Shown: piece after piece, positions 26,682 to 35,558 of the stretch
Numbering within the stretch: the first letter of the stretch is position 1
How the letters are laid out: each line of letters starts with the position of its first letter
Origin: Parageobacillus caldoxylosilyticus NBRC 107762
GTDB lineage: Bacteria > Bacillota > Bacilli > Bacillales > Anoxybacillaceae
Assembly (NCBI RefSeq): GCF_000632715.1
Contig: NZ_BAWO01000031.1
Coordinates: 1-64,000, forward strand
Direction: 5' to 3'
Length of the DNA stretch: 64,000 bases
The notes under the pieces: generated by a model
What the model was told of the DNA's origin: nothing
What the model saw: the letters and a program-made list of their open reading frames with translations, nothing else
Databases searched by the model: none
Translations under genes and position numbers: made by a program

Positions 26682-27581
26682 TTACCGAGCAATGGTTTGT
26701 AAGTACCGGCTAGAAAGCGGACGCCCGATTTTATCGCGAATAAACAGCGCCGCTTCTGTCAGCTGTTTGACATCGATGCCTGTAGCAATATCCATGCCAT
26801 GAAGCATATAGACTAAATCGTCTGTCGCCACATTCCCCGACGCGCCTGGCGCGTACGGGCAGCCTCCTAATCCGCCAAGCGAACTGTCAAATGTTGTAAT
26901 CCCCATTTCCAACGAAACGAGAATATTCGCTAAAGCCGTCCCCCTCGTGTCATGAAAATGCATGGCCAGCTTTTCCTTTGGAAAGCGTTGCAAGACAGCT
27001 TCCAGCACTTCTTGCACTTGCTTCGGCGTGGCGATTCCAATCGTATCTCCTAACGAAAGCTCATCAATTCCCATAGCAAACAATCGTTCTGAAACGCGAA
27101 TCACTTGTTCGATCGAAACGTTTCCTTCATATGGGCAGCCGAATACCGTCGATACATAGCCGCGCACCGCTTTTCCTTCTTGTTTGGCCATTTTCACCAC
27201 TTCTTCTAACACCGGAAACGTTTCCGCGATCGATTTGTTGATGTTTTTACGGTTATGCGTTTCACTCGCGGACATAAAGACGGCAACTTCATCTACCTGC
27301 GTGGCCAGCGCTTTTTCCAATCCTTTTTGGTTCGGAACGAGCGCGGCGTACGTCACGCCTGGCACCCGTTCAATTCCCGTCGCTACTTCCAACGCATCGG
27401 CAAGCTGCGGAATCCATTTTGGGTGGACAAAAGAAGTAATCTCAATATACGTTAAACCTGTTTTCGACAGTTGATTAATCCAGGCAATTTTATCTTCGGT
27501 GGCGATTTGTGCTTTTTCATTCTGCAGTCCGTCGCGCGGGCCGACTTCTTTGATGGTGACATGTGTTGGCCATTTGCCCAT
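26682..27581 (-). CDS. yngG: Hydroxymethylglutaryl-CoA lyase
   Basis: Splits HMG-CoA into acetyl-CoA and acetoacetate, the last carbon-cleavage step of leucine degradation. The 299-residue DRE-TIM barrel has EVGPRDGLQNE at about 13-23 (metal and substrate), the MHFHDTRGTAL metal histidines and the family signature GGLGGCPYAPGASGN with the catalytic Cys. The ATG at 27581 is used (SD AAGAGGTGAG). A GTG at 27590 overlaps the SD. Length equals the B. subtilis protein. Confidence 0.93.
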   Translation of the reverse strand: MGKWPTHVTIKEVGPRDGLQNEKAQIATEDKIAWINQLSKTGLTYIEITSFVHPKWIPQLADALEVATGIERVPGVTYAALVPNQKGLEKALATQVDEVAVFMSASETHNRKNINKSIAETFPVLEEVVKMAKQEGKAVRGYVSTVFGCPYEGNVSIEQVIRVSERLFAMGIDELSLGDTIGIATPKQVQEVLEAVLQRFPKEKLAMHFHDTRGTALANILVSLEMGITTFDSSLGGLGGCPYAPGASGNVATDDLVYMLHGMDIATGIDVKQLTEAALFIRDKIGRPLSSRYLQTIAR

Positions 27582-27593
27582 TTCTCTCACCTC

Positions 27594-27806
27594 TTATTCT
27601 AATTCGAGCAGCACGTCGCCCTCGTTCACAAAGTCCCCTTCTTGTACATTGATTTGTTTGACAACTCCCGAAGACTCCGCCGCAATCGGGATTTCCATTT
27701 TCATGGACTCTAAAATGATCACATCTTGCCCTTCTTCAACTTGGTCCCCTACCGCTACAACAATTTTCCACACACTTCCTGCCATTGATGCGACTACTTG
27801 ACTCAT
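27594..27806 (-). CDS. yngHB: Biotin carboxyl carrier protein of the acyl-CoA carboxylase
   Basis: A 70-residue free-standing biotinyl domain with the biotinylation site ESMKMEI (K36) and the hammerhead fold repeats VGDQVEEGQDV and EGDFVNEGDVL. It shuttles carboxybiotin between the AccC-like and YngE subunits. It would be a substrate of BirA, tying the operon to the bioB gene at 55.8 kb. Confidence 0.93.
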   Translation of the reverse strand: MSQVVASMAGSVWKIVVAVGDQVEEGQDVIILESMKMEIPIAAESSGVVKQINVQEGDFVNEGDVLLELE

Positions 27807-27827
27807 CGTTTTCTTCCTCCATTTCTT

Positions 27828-29180
27828 CTATTTTGTCGTTGTGGTTTGCAAATGTTTTTCGACGAAGTTAGTGGTTGTATCTCCTGCTTGGAACGCAGGG
27901 TGGGAAAGCACCTCTTTTAGCATTGGAATGTTTGTTTTAATTCCTTCAATTTGATAATTTTCTAGCGCTGCAAGCATGCGTTTGATCGCTTCTTGGCGGT
28001 CGTTGCCTTTCGTAATGAGTTTGGCAATCATGGGATCGTAAAACGGCGTGACCGTCATGCCGCTTTGCACCGCCGTTTCATTGCGCACGTATTCCCCTTG
28101 CGGCAGCCCGAAGACCGTGATTTTTCCTGGCGACGGTAAAAATGTTTTCGGATCTTCCGCATAGATGCGCACTTCGATCGCATGGCCGTCGCGGCGGATA
28201 TGTTCCTGCCGATAGCGAAGCGGCTCACCGGCGGCGACGCGCAGCTGTTCTTCAACTAAATCGAGTCCGGTAATTTCTTCGGTAACCGGGTGTTCCACTT
28301 GCAGTCTCGTATTCATTTCAAGAAAATAAAAGTTTTTCTGTTCATCGACTAAAAATTCAATCGTTCCGGCGTTCGTATAGCCGATATGTTTGGCAGCCTT
28401 GACAGCGGCTTCCCCCATTTTCCGCCGCGTTTTTTCATCTAAAAACGGCGATGGTGCCTCTTCGACGACTTTTTGGTGGCGGCGCTGAATCGAACATTCC
28501 CGCTCCCACAAATAAATGCAGTTCCCATGTTTGTCGGCGAGAAGCTGAATCTCAATATGACGTGGATTGGCGATATATTTCTCTAAATACATCGCCCCGT
28601 CGCCGAAGAATGAAGCGGCCCGCTTTTGATTGCCGGCAAACGCTTTGCGCAGCTCGTCTTCATCGCGCACGATTTGCATGCCGATGCCGCCGCCTCCCGC
28701 CGAAGCCTTTAACATAATCGGATAGCCGATCGCTTCAGCGGTTTTTACCGCTTCCTCGACATCTTGAAGCGGAAAGGCGATGCCGGGTACGATCGGCACT
28801 CCGGCCGTTTCCATCGTTTTTCTCGCTTCAATTTTGCTTCCCATTTTTGCGATCACATCCGCTTTCGGCCCGATAAAGACGATGCCTTCTTCTTCGCAGC
28901 GGCGGGCGAATTGCGGATTTTCCGATAACAATCCGTAGCCCGGATGGATGGCTTCCGCTTTTGTCGCTTTCGCCACTTCAATAATTTTCTCGATATTTAA
29001 ATAGCTTTCGCTTACGCGTGGCTTTCCGATCAAATGTGCCTCATCCGCCAGCTTGACGTGAAGCGAGTCAGCATCCGCTTCCGAATAGATCGCCACCGTT
29101 TGAATCCCTAACTTTTTGCACGTGCGAATCACCCTTACCGCAATCTCCCCGCGGTTGGCGATCAATATTTTTGCAAACAT
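27828..29180 (-). CDS. yngHA: Acyl-CoA carboxylase biotin carboxylase subunit
   Basis: ATP-dependent carboxylation of biotin. The 450-residue ATP-grasp protein starts MFAKILIANRGEIAVRV. The Gly-rich loop KASAGGGGIGM and the catalytic segments ERECSIQRRHQK and EMNTRLQVEHPVTE are intact. The ATG at 29180 follows AAAGGGTGATGGG. A frame to 29261 runs into the intergenic space. It differs from the fatty-acid AccC by its operon; the housekeeping accBC is not in this window. Confidence 0.93.
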   Translation of the reverse strand: MFAKILIANRGEIAVRVIRTCKKLGIQTVAIYSEADADSLHVKLADEAHLIGKPRVSESYLNIEKIIEVAKATKAEAIHPGYGLLSENPQFARRCEEEGIVFIGPKADVIAKMGSKIEARKTMETAGVPIVPGIAFPLQDVEEAVKTAEAIGYPIMLKASAGGGGIGMQIVRDEDELRKAFAGNQKRAASFFGDGAMYLEKYIANPRHIEIQLLADKHGNCIYLWERECSIQRRHQKVVEEAPSPFLDEKTRRKMGEAAVKAAKHIGYTNAGTIEFLVDEQKNFYFLEMNTRLQVEHPVTEEITGLDLVEEQLRVAAGEPLRYRQEHIRRDGHAIEVRIYAEDPKTFLPSPGKITVFGLPQGEYVRNETAVQSGMTVTPFYDPMIAKLITKGNDRQEAIKRMLAALENYQIEGIKTNIPMLKEVLSHPAFQAGDTTTNFVEKHLQTTTTK

Positions 29181-29266
29181 CCCATCACCCTTTGTCTCCT
29201 TAGTTAGTTTCGTTTTATTGCGAAGCGGGACGGCGAAATAACGCGCCGCTTCGCCAGACAATTGTT

Positions 29267-30901
29267 TTAGTTCGTCAATCTGAGACGCTGTTTCGCCATT
29301 TCGCGCAATTTAAATTTCTGTATTTTTCCGGAGGCTGTCATCGGATACGAGTCGATGAATTCGATATAGCGCGGGATTTTATGGCGCGAGATTTTCCCGC
29401 GGCAAAACTCGCGAATTTCTTCTGCAGTTGCCGTCTGTCCTTCTTTCAAAATAATCCACGCCATCACTTCTTCTCCATATTTTTCATCCGGCACGCCGAC
29501 GACTTGAACATCCAAAATTTTTGGATGTTTGTATAAAAATTCTTCAATTTCACGCGGGTAAATATTTTCGCCGCCGCGAATAATCATGTCTTTTAAACGT
29601 CCTGTGATCCGGCAATATCCGTTTTCATCCATCACCGCTAAATCGCCGGTATGCAGCCATCCATCTTCATCAATCACTTCTTTCGTTGCATCTGGATTGT
29701 TGTAATAGCCTTTCATCACATGGTAACCGCGCGTGCATAATTCCCCTTGCACACCTGGCGGCACTTCTTTATTTGTCCCAGGCTCGACGATTTTCACTTC
29801 GACATTTGGCAGCGCACGACCGACCGTTTCCACGCGCAAGTGAATCGGGTCATCCGTTCTTGTCTGTGTGATCACCGGCGATGATTCTGTCTGACCATAA
29901 GCAATCGTAATCTCTTTTATTCCCATTTTCTCGATGACCGCTTTCATCACTTCAATCGGGCAAGGAGAGCCGGCCATAATTCCCTTGCGAAGCGTTGATA
30001 AATCATATTTTTCAAAATCAGGATCGTTTAATTCGGCAATAAACATCGTCGGCACCCCATGCAAGGCCGTGCATCTTTCCGCTTGCACGGTTTGCAGCAC
30101 TTGTTTCGGGTTAAATTCCTGCACCGGCACCATCGTTGCCCCGACCGTAGCGCATGCCAACGTGCTCATCACGCAGCCGAAGCAATGGAAGAACGGCACT
30201 GGGATGCAGAGGCGGTCACTTTTGGTGAGCTTCATGCACTGCGCAACATTATAGGCATTGTTGACAATATTGTAGTGGGTGAGCATCACGCCTTTCGGGA
30301 ATCCCGTCGTTCCCGAAGTGTACTGCATGTTGATGACATCATGCGGATCGAGCGAGTTCATCCGTTCATCAAGTTGTTCTTCCGGCACATCATGCGCCAT
30401 CGCAAGAATGTCGTTCCATGTAAACATCCCCGGATAGCGTTTCTCCCCAATGAACACGACATTTTTCAATTTTGGCAAACGCTTGGACTGAAGCTTTCCA
30501 GGCTCGCATGTGCGCAGCTCCGGAACAATCTCGTAAACAATATCCACGTAAGAAGAACCGCGATATTGTTCGATTAAAAAGAGCGTCGTCGAATCGGATT
30601 GTTTTAATAAATACTCTAATTCTGCGGCGCGGTAGTTTGTATTGACAGTAACAAGCACTGCTCCCATTTTTCCGGTCGCAAATTGACAAGCGATCCATTC
30701 CGGCACATTGGTTGCCCAAATCGACACATTTTCCCCTTTTTCAATGCCAAGCCGCATCAACCCGCGCGCCACTAGACGGCAATAGTCATTAAATTGCCTA
30801 TACGTCATCCGTAGGCCGCGGTCTGCATACACAACCGCCTCATGATCCGGATGCAACCTCGCTTTTTCCTCCAGCAGCTTCCCCACCGTGACCGTCAACA
30901 T
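29267..30901 (-). CDS. yngI: AMP-forming acyl-CoA synthetase (acetoacetyl-CoA synthetase role)
   Basis: Adenylates a carboxylic acid and forms its CoA thioester. 544 residues. The P-loop-like [13 protein letters not shown], the AYGQTESSP motif, [10 protein letters not shown] and the C-terminal lysine in [12 protein letters not shown] are all present. By analogy with the Bacillus yng operon it may activate acetoacetate (from YngG) or a branched-chain acid. ATG with SD AAAGGGGAGGAG. Confidence 0.9.
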   Translation of the reverse strand: MLTVTVGKLLEEKARLHPDHEAVVYADRGLRMTYRQFNDYCRLVARGLMRLGIEKGENVSIWATNVPEWIACQFATGKMGAVLVTVNTNYRAAELEYLLKQSDSTTLFLIEQYRGSSYVDIVYEIVPELRTCEPGKLQSKRLPKLKNVVFIGEKRYPGMFTWNDILAMAHDVPEEQLDERMNSLDPHDVINMQYTSGTTGFPKGVMLTHYNIVNNAYNVAQCMKLTKSDRLCIPVPFFHCFGCVMSTLACATVGATMVPVQEFNPKQVLQTVQAERCTALHGVPTMFIAELNDPDFEKYDLSTLRKGIMAGSPCPIEVMKAVIEKMGIKEITIAYGQTESSPVITQTRTDDPIHLRVETVGRALPNVEVKIVEPGTNKEVPPGVQGELCTRGYHVMKGYYNNPDATKEVIDEDGWLHTGDLAVMDENGYCRITGRLKDMIIRGGENIYPREIEEFLYKHPKILDVQVVGVPDEKYGEEVMAWIILKEGQTATAEEIREFCRGKISRHKIPRYIEFIDSYPMTASGKIQKFKLREMAKQRLRLTN

Positions 30902-30960
30902 AAACCGTCTCCTCCCCTTTGTCCAGATTCATTTCTAGCTATATGCGCATTTCCCGGTAT

Positions 30961-32103
30961 TTAGCATCCAAGTTGACGAGCGATGACCAGACGTTGAATT
31001 TCGGACGTGCCTTCCCCGATTTCCATTAGTTTAATGTCGCGCAAATGGCGCTCGACTTCATACTCTTTCATATAGCCATAGCCGCCGTGAATTTGAATCG
31101 CCTGGTTGCAAACGCGAAAGCCCATTTCCGAAGCAAACAGTTTCGCGAACGATGCTTCTTTTGTGAACGGTTTGCCTTGATCCTTGAGCCATGCCGCTTT
31201 ATACACCATATTGCGGGCGAGTTCAATTTCCATCGCCATATCGGCAAGCTTAAACTGGATCGCTTGAAATTTTGAAATAGTCTGACCAAATTGGACACGC
31301 TCTTTTGCGTATTGAAGCGCTTTCTCAAATGCCGCTTGGGCAATGCCAACCGCCAATGCAGCAATGGAAATGCGGCCGCCATCAAGCGTGTATAAAAACT
31401 GTTTAAACCCTTTTTTCGGATCGCCAAGTACGTTTTCTTTCGGCACGCGGACGTTTTCAAACACAAGCTCACACGTATTGGAAGCGCGGACGCCCATTTT
31501 GTCGTAGTTCGAGCGAATCGTAAACCCTGGCGTATCCGTTGGAACGATAATGGCGGAAATAATATTTTTGCCGCGTTCATCTTTTCCCGTTACCGCCGTG
31601 ACAATCACCTGTCTGGAATATTGGGCATTGGTAATCCAGCACTTTTCGCCGTTAATCACATATTCATCTCCATCCAATACCGCTGTAGTGCGTGTGCCGC
31701 CTGCATCAGATCCAGCGTTTGGTTCGGTCAAGCCAAACGCTCCCAACGTTTCTCCTTTCGCCATCGGAACAAGCCACTTTTGCTTTTGTTCTTCCGTGCC
31801 GAAATAATAAATCGGGCTTGCGCCTAAGGAAACGGCAGCAGCATAGCTTAATCCGGTGCCGCCGCAAGCACGGCCGATTTCTTCGACAGCGATGGCATAG
31901 GAAATCGTATCTCCGCCCGAACCGCCATACTTTTCTGGAAACGGGATGCCTAAAAGCCCTAATTCGCCCATCTTTTTAAACACTTCAACAGGAAAATACG
32001 CTTCTTCATCCCATTTCGCCGCGTATGGCGCAATTTCCTTCTCGGCAAAGTCACGAACCATCTCTTTAATCATCTGCTGCTCTTTTGTTAATTCGAAATT
32101 CAT
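30961..32103 (-). CDS. yngJ: Acyl-CoA dehydrogenase (isovaleryl-CoA type)
   Basis: FAD-dependent oxidation of isovaleryl-CoA to 3-methylcrotonyl-CoA, the first step of the encoded pathway. The 380-residue protein has the signature segments GAFGLTEPNAGSDAGGTRTTA and QIHGGYGYMKEYEVERHLRD. The IGEGTSEIQ motif carries the usual catalytic-base Glu at about 364. First gene of the operon, with a perfect TetR-type palindrome 32 bp upstream of the start. Confidence 0.92.
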   Translation of the reverse strand: MNFELTKEQQMIKEMVRDFAEKEIAPYAAKWDEEAYFPVEVFKKMGELGLLGIPFPEKYGGSGGDTISYAIAVEEIGRACGGTGLSYAAAVSLGASPIYYFGTEEQKQKWLVPMAKGETLGAFGLTEPNAGSDAGGTRTTAVLDGDEYVINGEKCWITNAQYSRQVIVTAVTGKDERGKNIISAIIVPTDTPGFTIRSNYDKMGVRASNTCELVFENVRVPKENVLGDPKKGFKQFLYTLDGGRISIAALAVGIAQAAFEKALQYAKERVQFGQTISKFQAIQFKLADMAMEIELARNMVYKAAWLKDQGKPFTKEASFAKLFASEMGFRVCNQAIQIHGGYGYMKEYEVERHLRDIKLMEIGEGTSEIQRLVIARQLGC

Positions 32104-32134
32104 TCTCTCTCCCCCATTAGATTTATCATTTATC

Positions 32135-32158
32135 TTAAAACCGACTAGTCGGTTTTAA
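32135..32158 (-). promoter_or_regulatory. TetR-type operator 1 of the yng operon
   Basis: A 24-bp perfect palindrome; half site TTAAAACCGACT. It lies between the hairpin at 32167-32199 and the yngJ SD, overlapping where a promoter or start site is expected. Confidence 0.8.
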
Positions 32159-32166
32159 TCGTTAAC

Positions 32167-32199
32167 AATAGAAACAGATGACAACTGCCTCTGTTTCTA
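32167..32199 (-). terminator. Hairpin between tetR and yngJ
   Basis: A 12-bp stem AATAGAAACAGA/TCTGTTTCTATT. It probably ends the tetR transcript, though the trailing T run is weak. Confidence 0.5.
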
Positions 32200-32204
32200 T
32201 TTAG

Positions 32205-32218
32205 ACCGACTAGTTGGT
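32205..32218 (-). promoter_or_regulatory. TetR-type operator 2
   Basis: ACCGACTAGTTGGT, the core of operator 1 with one mismatch, 60 bp upstream of it and just after the tetR stop codon. Confidence 0.65.
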
Positions 32219-32237
32219 TTCTTTACAAACACACACA

Positions 32238-32888
32238 TTATTTCTCCTTCGAAAACGAATGAAACAAAGACGGAAGCAAAAATCGAGAAATGGACGGTTT
32301 TTCCTTCATTTCTTCCCTCAGCACGGCATGCAAAATAAAATCAGCAAAATATTTCGCGATTTGCTCGATCGTAAGCGGGCCTTCTGGGTTATACCATTTA
32401 TACGTCCAGTTGACCATGCCGATAATCGACATGCCAGTAATTTCAACAGATAGTTCGGGACGGAATTCCCCTGCTTCGATCCCCTCGCGGATGACGCGAA
32501 AAATGACTTGTTTGAATTCATCACGTTTTCGGTTGATCTTTTCCGAGTATTCCGGCTTTAAATATGTGCTTTCCTGATAAAAAACAGTAATATGAGGCTT
32601 ATATAAATGAAACACTTTAACAAATGACTGGATAATGGCATATAAGCGCTCTGTCGGGGTTTTGTAGTTTTCATACGCTTCCTGCGCCTTATTCAAGACA
32701 TACGTAATAAATACGTCATGAATGTGATAAAGCAGCTCGTCTTTTGACTTAAAGTTATGGTAAAAGCCGCCTTTTGACGTATCGCTTTCCGTCACAATGC
32801 GGTCAACGGTCACGCCGTGATACCCATATTTTTCAAAGAGGCGAAGAGCAGTGTCAATAATTCGGTCTTTTAGCGGTTTTTCTGCCAT
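32238..32888 (-). CDS. TetR/AcrR-family regulator of the yng operon
   Basis: A 216-residue dimeric repressor. The HTH is at about 10-55 (RIIDTALRLFEKYGYHGVTVDRI, GGFYHNFKSKDELL) and the rest is a helical ligand domain. It is co-oriented with and directly upstream of the leucine-catabolic genes. The two ACCGACTAGTyGGT sites between them suggest it represses yngJ-E and responds to an acyl-CoA intermediate. The ligand is an inference. ATG with SD AAAGGAG. Confidence 0.88.
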   Translation of the reverse strand: MAEKPLKDRIIDTALRLFEKYGYHGVTVDRIVTESDTSKGGFYHNFKSKDELLYHIHDVFITYVLNKAQEAYENYKTPTERLYAIIQSFVKVFHLYKPHITVFYQESTYLKPEYSEKINRKRDEFKQVIFRVIREGIEAGEFRPELSVEITGMSIIGMVNWTYKWYNPEGPLTIEQIAKYFADFILHAVLREEMKEKPSISRFLLPSLFHSFSKEK

Positions 32889-33032
32889 GAAAAATCTCCT
32901 TTGCTTTTATATTACCACTATTTTCTGAAAAATAAAATATTTTTTGTTTAATTATAAAATACGGAATGGTTGCCGGAATTGTCAACTATCGTTTATCATC
33001 AATCATGTAACGAAAAAGAAAGGAACGATACG

Positions 33033-33578
33033 ATGGCAAAAATATTAGTGTTAAATGGCAGTTCAAGAGAAAACGGAAATACGGAACAGCTTACAAACAT
33101 GATGTTGGAAGGAATCTCTTGTACCCACGTTCATCTTAGAGACTTTCATATTCAGCCGATTGTTGACAAACGCCACGATCCGGCAGGGTTTACGAAAGTT
33201 GACGATGATTATGATCAAATGATGGAGCTCGTTCGCCAACATGATGTTCTTGTTTTTGCGACTCCCATCTATTGGTATGGAATGAGCGGGCATATGAAAC
33301 AATTTATCGATCGCTGGTCACAAAGTTTACGGGATACACGATTTTCTTTTAAAGAAGAAATGAAAAAGAAAAAAGGCTTTGTCGTGATTTGCGGCGGTGA
33401 CGATCCGTATATAAAAGGTCTTCCGCTCATTCAACAGTTTCAGTACATCTTCCAATTTATCGGTCTGGAATACATCGGCTATGTGATCGGAGAAGGAAAC
33501 GCTCCTGGAGACGTTTTGCACGACAAACGAGCTATCAGTCAAGCGAAATACTGGAATGCTTTTTTTCAAGCTCTTTAA
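33033..33578 (+). CDS. NAD(P)H-dependent FMN reductase/flavodoxin-like oxidoreductase
   Basis: A 181-residue flavodoxin-fold protein. The FMN phosphate loop NGSSRENGNT is at about 8-17, and TPIYWYGMSGHMKQFIDRW binds the isoalloxazine. The family reduces flavins, quinones, chromate or azo compounds; the physiological substrate is unknown. The ATG at 33033 follows GAAAGGAA. The frame back to 32970 has no SD. Monocistronic, with a strong terminator. Confidence 0.85.
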   Translation: MAKILVLNGSSRENGNTEQLTNMMLEGISCTHVHLRDFHIQPIVDKRHDPAGFTKVDDDYDQMMELVRQHDVLVFATPIYWYGMSGHMKQFIDRWSQSLRDTRFSFKEEMKKKKGFVVICGGDDPYIKGLPLIQQFQYIFQFIGLEYIGYVIGEGNAPGDVLHDKRAISQAKYWNAFFQAL

Positions 33579-33611
33579 AAATTCCTCCGTTTTCAGCGGA
33601 GGAATTTTTTC
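33577..33611 (+). terminator. Terminator
   Basis: A 13-bp stem AAAAATTCCTCCG/CGGAGGAATTTTT with a T run, right after the FMN reductase stop. Confidence 0.9.
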
Positions 33612-33701
33612 TTCATCCCTCATACGTTATTAATTGCTTCGCTGCGCGGCACGTCTTTTTCATGCTTGAACGTGCCAAACTTCCCCAACGTCTCGTCCCC
33701 C

Positions 33702-34460
33702 TTATGAAACAAACTCGAGAATCGTCTCAATCACTTCTGTTTCCCAACGATGACCGTCAAACGTATGGTTGGCTCCTTCAATCAAATGGATAGTGGCGCG
33801 GCTGCCGTAACATAACTGCTTATACAGATGGCTGACGCGGTACGGTACGACATCATCCTTCGTCCCATGAATAAGCAGCACAGGGCCGTCGTACGGCTTG
33901 GCCCGCTCAAATACGTTGATCGTTTGTAAATCCTCTAAAAACGCGCGTCCAACTAAGTTTCCCCCGTGATCAAAATAAGGAGCGGTCGCATCGATATTTC
34001 CTTGCCGAATCGTCTCCGCGATCAGCTCGTACATGTTTCCTGCCGGCGCCATAAGAATTAATTTGGCGACATCGTTCGGTCTTTCGCCGGCAACGACACT
34101 GGCAACAAGCCCGCCCATGCTGAGGCCGAGCAAACAAATGCGCGATGGATTAATGCGCGCATCGCGTTTGACAAAGTCGACAATCGCATGCGCTTCCTCT
34201 ATTTCTTTAGATACGGTCATCTCTTCAAAGTCGCCGTCGCTTTCCCCGCTGCCTAAAAAGTCGAAGCGGAAGCTGGCGATTCCTTTCTTCTCAAGTGCAC
34301 GTGATATTTTTAAAAACAAACGGTGCGGTTCTATCTTCGTACCGGTAAATCCGTGAAACAAAATAACGGCAGGGATCTTTTCATCCAGCGCTTTTTCCGG
34401 GATATGTTCCATCCCGCGCAGCGTCATGCCACGATGAGTCAATGTAATCGCTCTTTGCAC
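33702..34460 (-). CDS. Alpha/beta hydrolase (esterase, cinnamoyl-esterase-like)
   Basis: A 252-residue cytoplasmic serine hydrolase. HGFTG is the oxyanion loop, the nucleophile is S114 in GLSMGG, the acid D is near 200 in HGTKDDVVP and the base H is near 231 in EGANHTFDG. Similar to Est1E-like carboxylesterases and to YitV/YtmA-type proteins. GTG start at 34460 behind GAGGGGCAAG. Confidence 0.85.
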   Translation of the reverse strand: MQRAITLTHRGMTLRGMEHIPEKALDEKIPAVILFHGFTGTKIEPHRLFLKISRALEKKGIASFRFDFLGSGESDGDFEEMTVSKEIEEAHAIVDFVKRDARINPSRICLLGLSMGGLVASVVAGERPNDVAKLILMAPAGNMYELIAETIRQGNIDATAPYFDHGGNLVGRAFLEDLQTINVFERAKPYDGPVLLIHGTKDDVVPYRVSHLYKQLCYGSRATIHLIEGANHTFDGHRWETEVIETILEFVS

Positions 34461-34607
34461 CTTGCCCCTCTCCCTCCTGATTTTCTCTATAAATACTATT
34501 GTTCGCTATATTTGTATGCGATTCCTCTATGACATATAGGCGGTTTCTACAATTTTATACATAATCATGACGGTTTTTCCAAAACATAAAGATGGAGGTG
34601 GCTTCTT

Positions 34608-34856
34608 TTGGAACCGATGTTATGTCCGAACTGCAAAACAAATCGAACCCGTTTCCATTTAATCGAGCAACATCCGCGAGCAGTAAAGCTCAACCCACAA
34701 ACAGGCGAAATTGAACAAGAATATACGAACGAGGCGTTAGAACCGTTCCATCTTCCGTATCGCGGCCCAAGCTACCGCGTCCAATGCGGCACATGCGGGC
34801 TCATTGAAGATGCGGAAATGTTTATTCAGCGTGCAAAATCTTCGCAAATGAGGTGA
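34608..34856 (+). CDS. Small zinc-ribbon protein, unknown
   Basis: An 82-residue protein with two knuckles, C6-P-N-C9 and C60-G-T-C63, which would bind one zinc. The middle part is hydrophilic. Starts TTG at 34608 behind GGAGGTGG. The next small gene begins five bases after its stop, so both are co-transcribed. Function unknown. Confidence 0.75.
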   Translation: MEPMLCPNCKTNRTRFHLIEQHPRAVKLNPQTGEIEQEYTNEALEPFHLPYRGPSYRVQCGTCGLIEDAEMFIQRAKSSQMR

Positions 34857-34861
34857 CCAAT

Positions 34862-34996
34862 ATGGCAAACAAAAAACAAACTCCATCATCATTGGTCGAC
34901 CAAAAACAACTTGTTAACGGCAAGGCAAAAGCAATGAGAGAACAAGGCGACCAACATATTCGCCGCGTCACGCCAAACGGAGCGGACGGGCAATAA
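34862..34996 (+). CDS. 44-residue hydrophilic protein, unknown
   Basis: A short, basic, Lys/Gln-rich protein starting MANKKQTPSSLVDQKQL and ending RRVTPNGADGQ. GAGGTGACCAAT precedes the ATG, and a clean terminator follows. Lacks SASP signatures. Family not recognised. Confidence 0.65.
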   Translation: MANKKQTPSSLVDQKQLVNGKAKAMREQGDQHIRRVTPNGADGQ

Positions 34997-35000
34997 TCAT

Positions 35001-35044
35001 GAAAGGTGGGCCTACTTCCCAAGTCAAAGTAGGCCCACCCTTTT
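35001..35044. terminator. Terminator
   Basis: A 13-bp perfect stem GGTGGGCCTACTT/AAGTAGGCCCACC followed by CTTTTCT. Confidence 0.85.
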
Positions 35045-35059
35045 CTAGCGATACATCGT

Positions 35060-35170
35060 TCATGTACCGATATCGCGAAAACCAAGATGTTTGTAAATGC
35101 TGCCTGCCTTTGAATTATTGTAAAAATAAGCATAATGTTTTCCCTTCGTCTTGCATTTACGATCTTTCAT
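35060..35170 (-). pseudogene. C-terminal remnant of a GNAT acetyltransferase
   Basis: On the minus strand 26 codons read HYAYFYNNSKAGSIYKHLGF, RDIGT and a stop. This is the end of a GNAT fold: the N-x-x-x-x-x-x-I-Y-x-x-x-G-F pattern after the acetyl-CoA helix. The frame continues upstream for a few codons without further homology. There is no start or acetyl-CoA loop, so only the tail of a deleted gene is left. Confidence 0.55.
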
Positions 35171-35263
35171 GGATTCGAGCTATATTTAACTAAAAGCAGA
35201 CAAACATCATATACATAAATTTATGTAAACTGATGATAAACGAAACAGATGGAGGAAAAATGA

Positions 35264-35515
35264 ATGAAATTTGTCGACGAGCTATACGAATACTATAAAA
35301 ACCGACTCACAGGTGATGAAGAAGATGCGGAAGCGATGACGATGTCGATTTTGGAAGAGCTCGATCGCAACGATTTGATGCAGCTCATTGAAGAAATGAC
35401 CGATGAGGAATTAATGGGGATGATGGGGCTTTACATTCTCGAAAGCCTAAAAGCGAAAATGGCGCATGATGGAATCGGACAAACCAAACTACGAGATATG
35501 CCGAACGTTCACTGA
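35264..35515 (+). CDS. DUF6154-like small acidic protein
   Basis: An 83-residue, highly acidic helical protein (KFVDELYEYYKNRLTGDEED, then EELMGMMGLYILESLKAKM). I associate it with DUF6154, known only from Bacillaceae and without function. ATG with SD GGAGGAA, stand-alone gene. Confidence 0.65.
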   Translation: MKFVDELYEYYKNRLTGDEEDAEAMTMSILEELDRNDLMQLIEEMTDEELMGMMGLYILESLKAKMAHDGIGQTKLRDMPNVH

Positions 35516-35558
35516 AAACAATAAGGGATGGCGTGACTACGCCATCCTTGAGGCGGTG

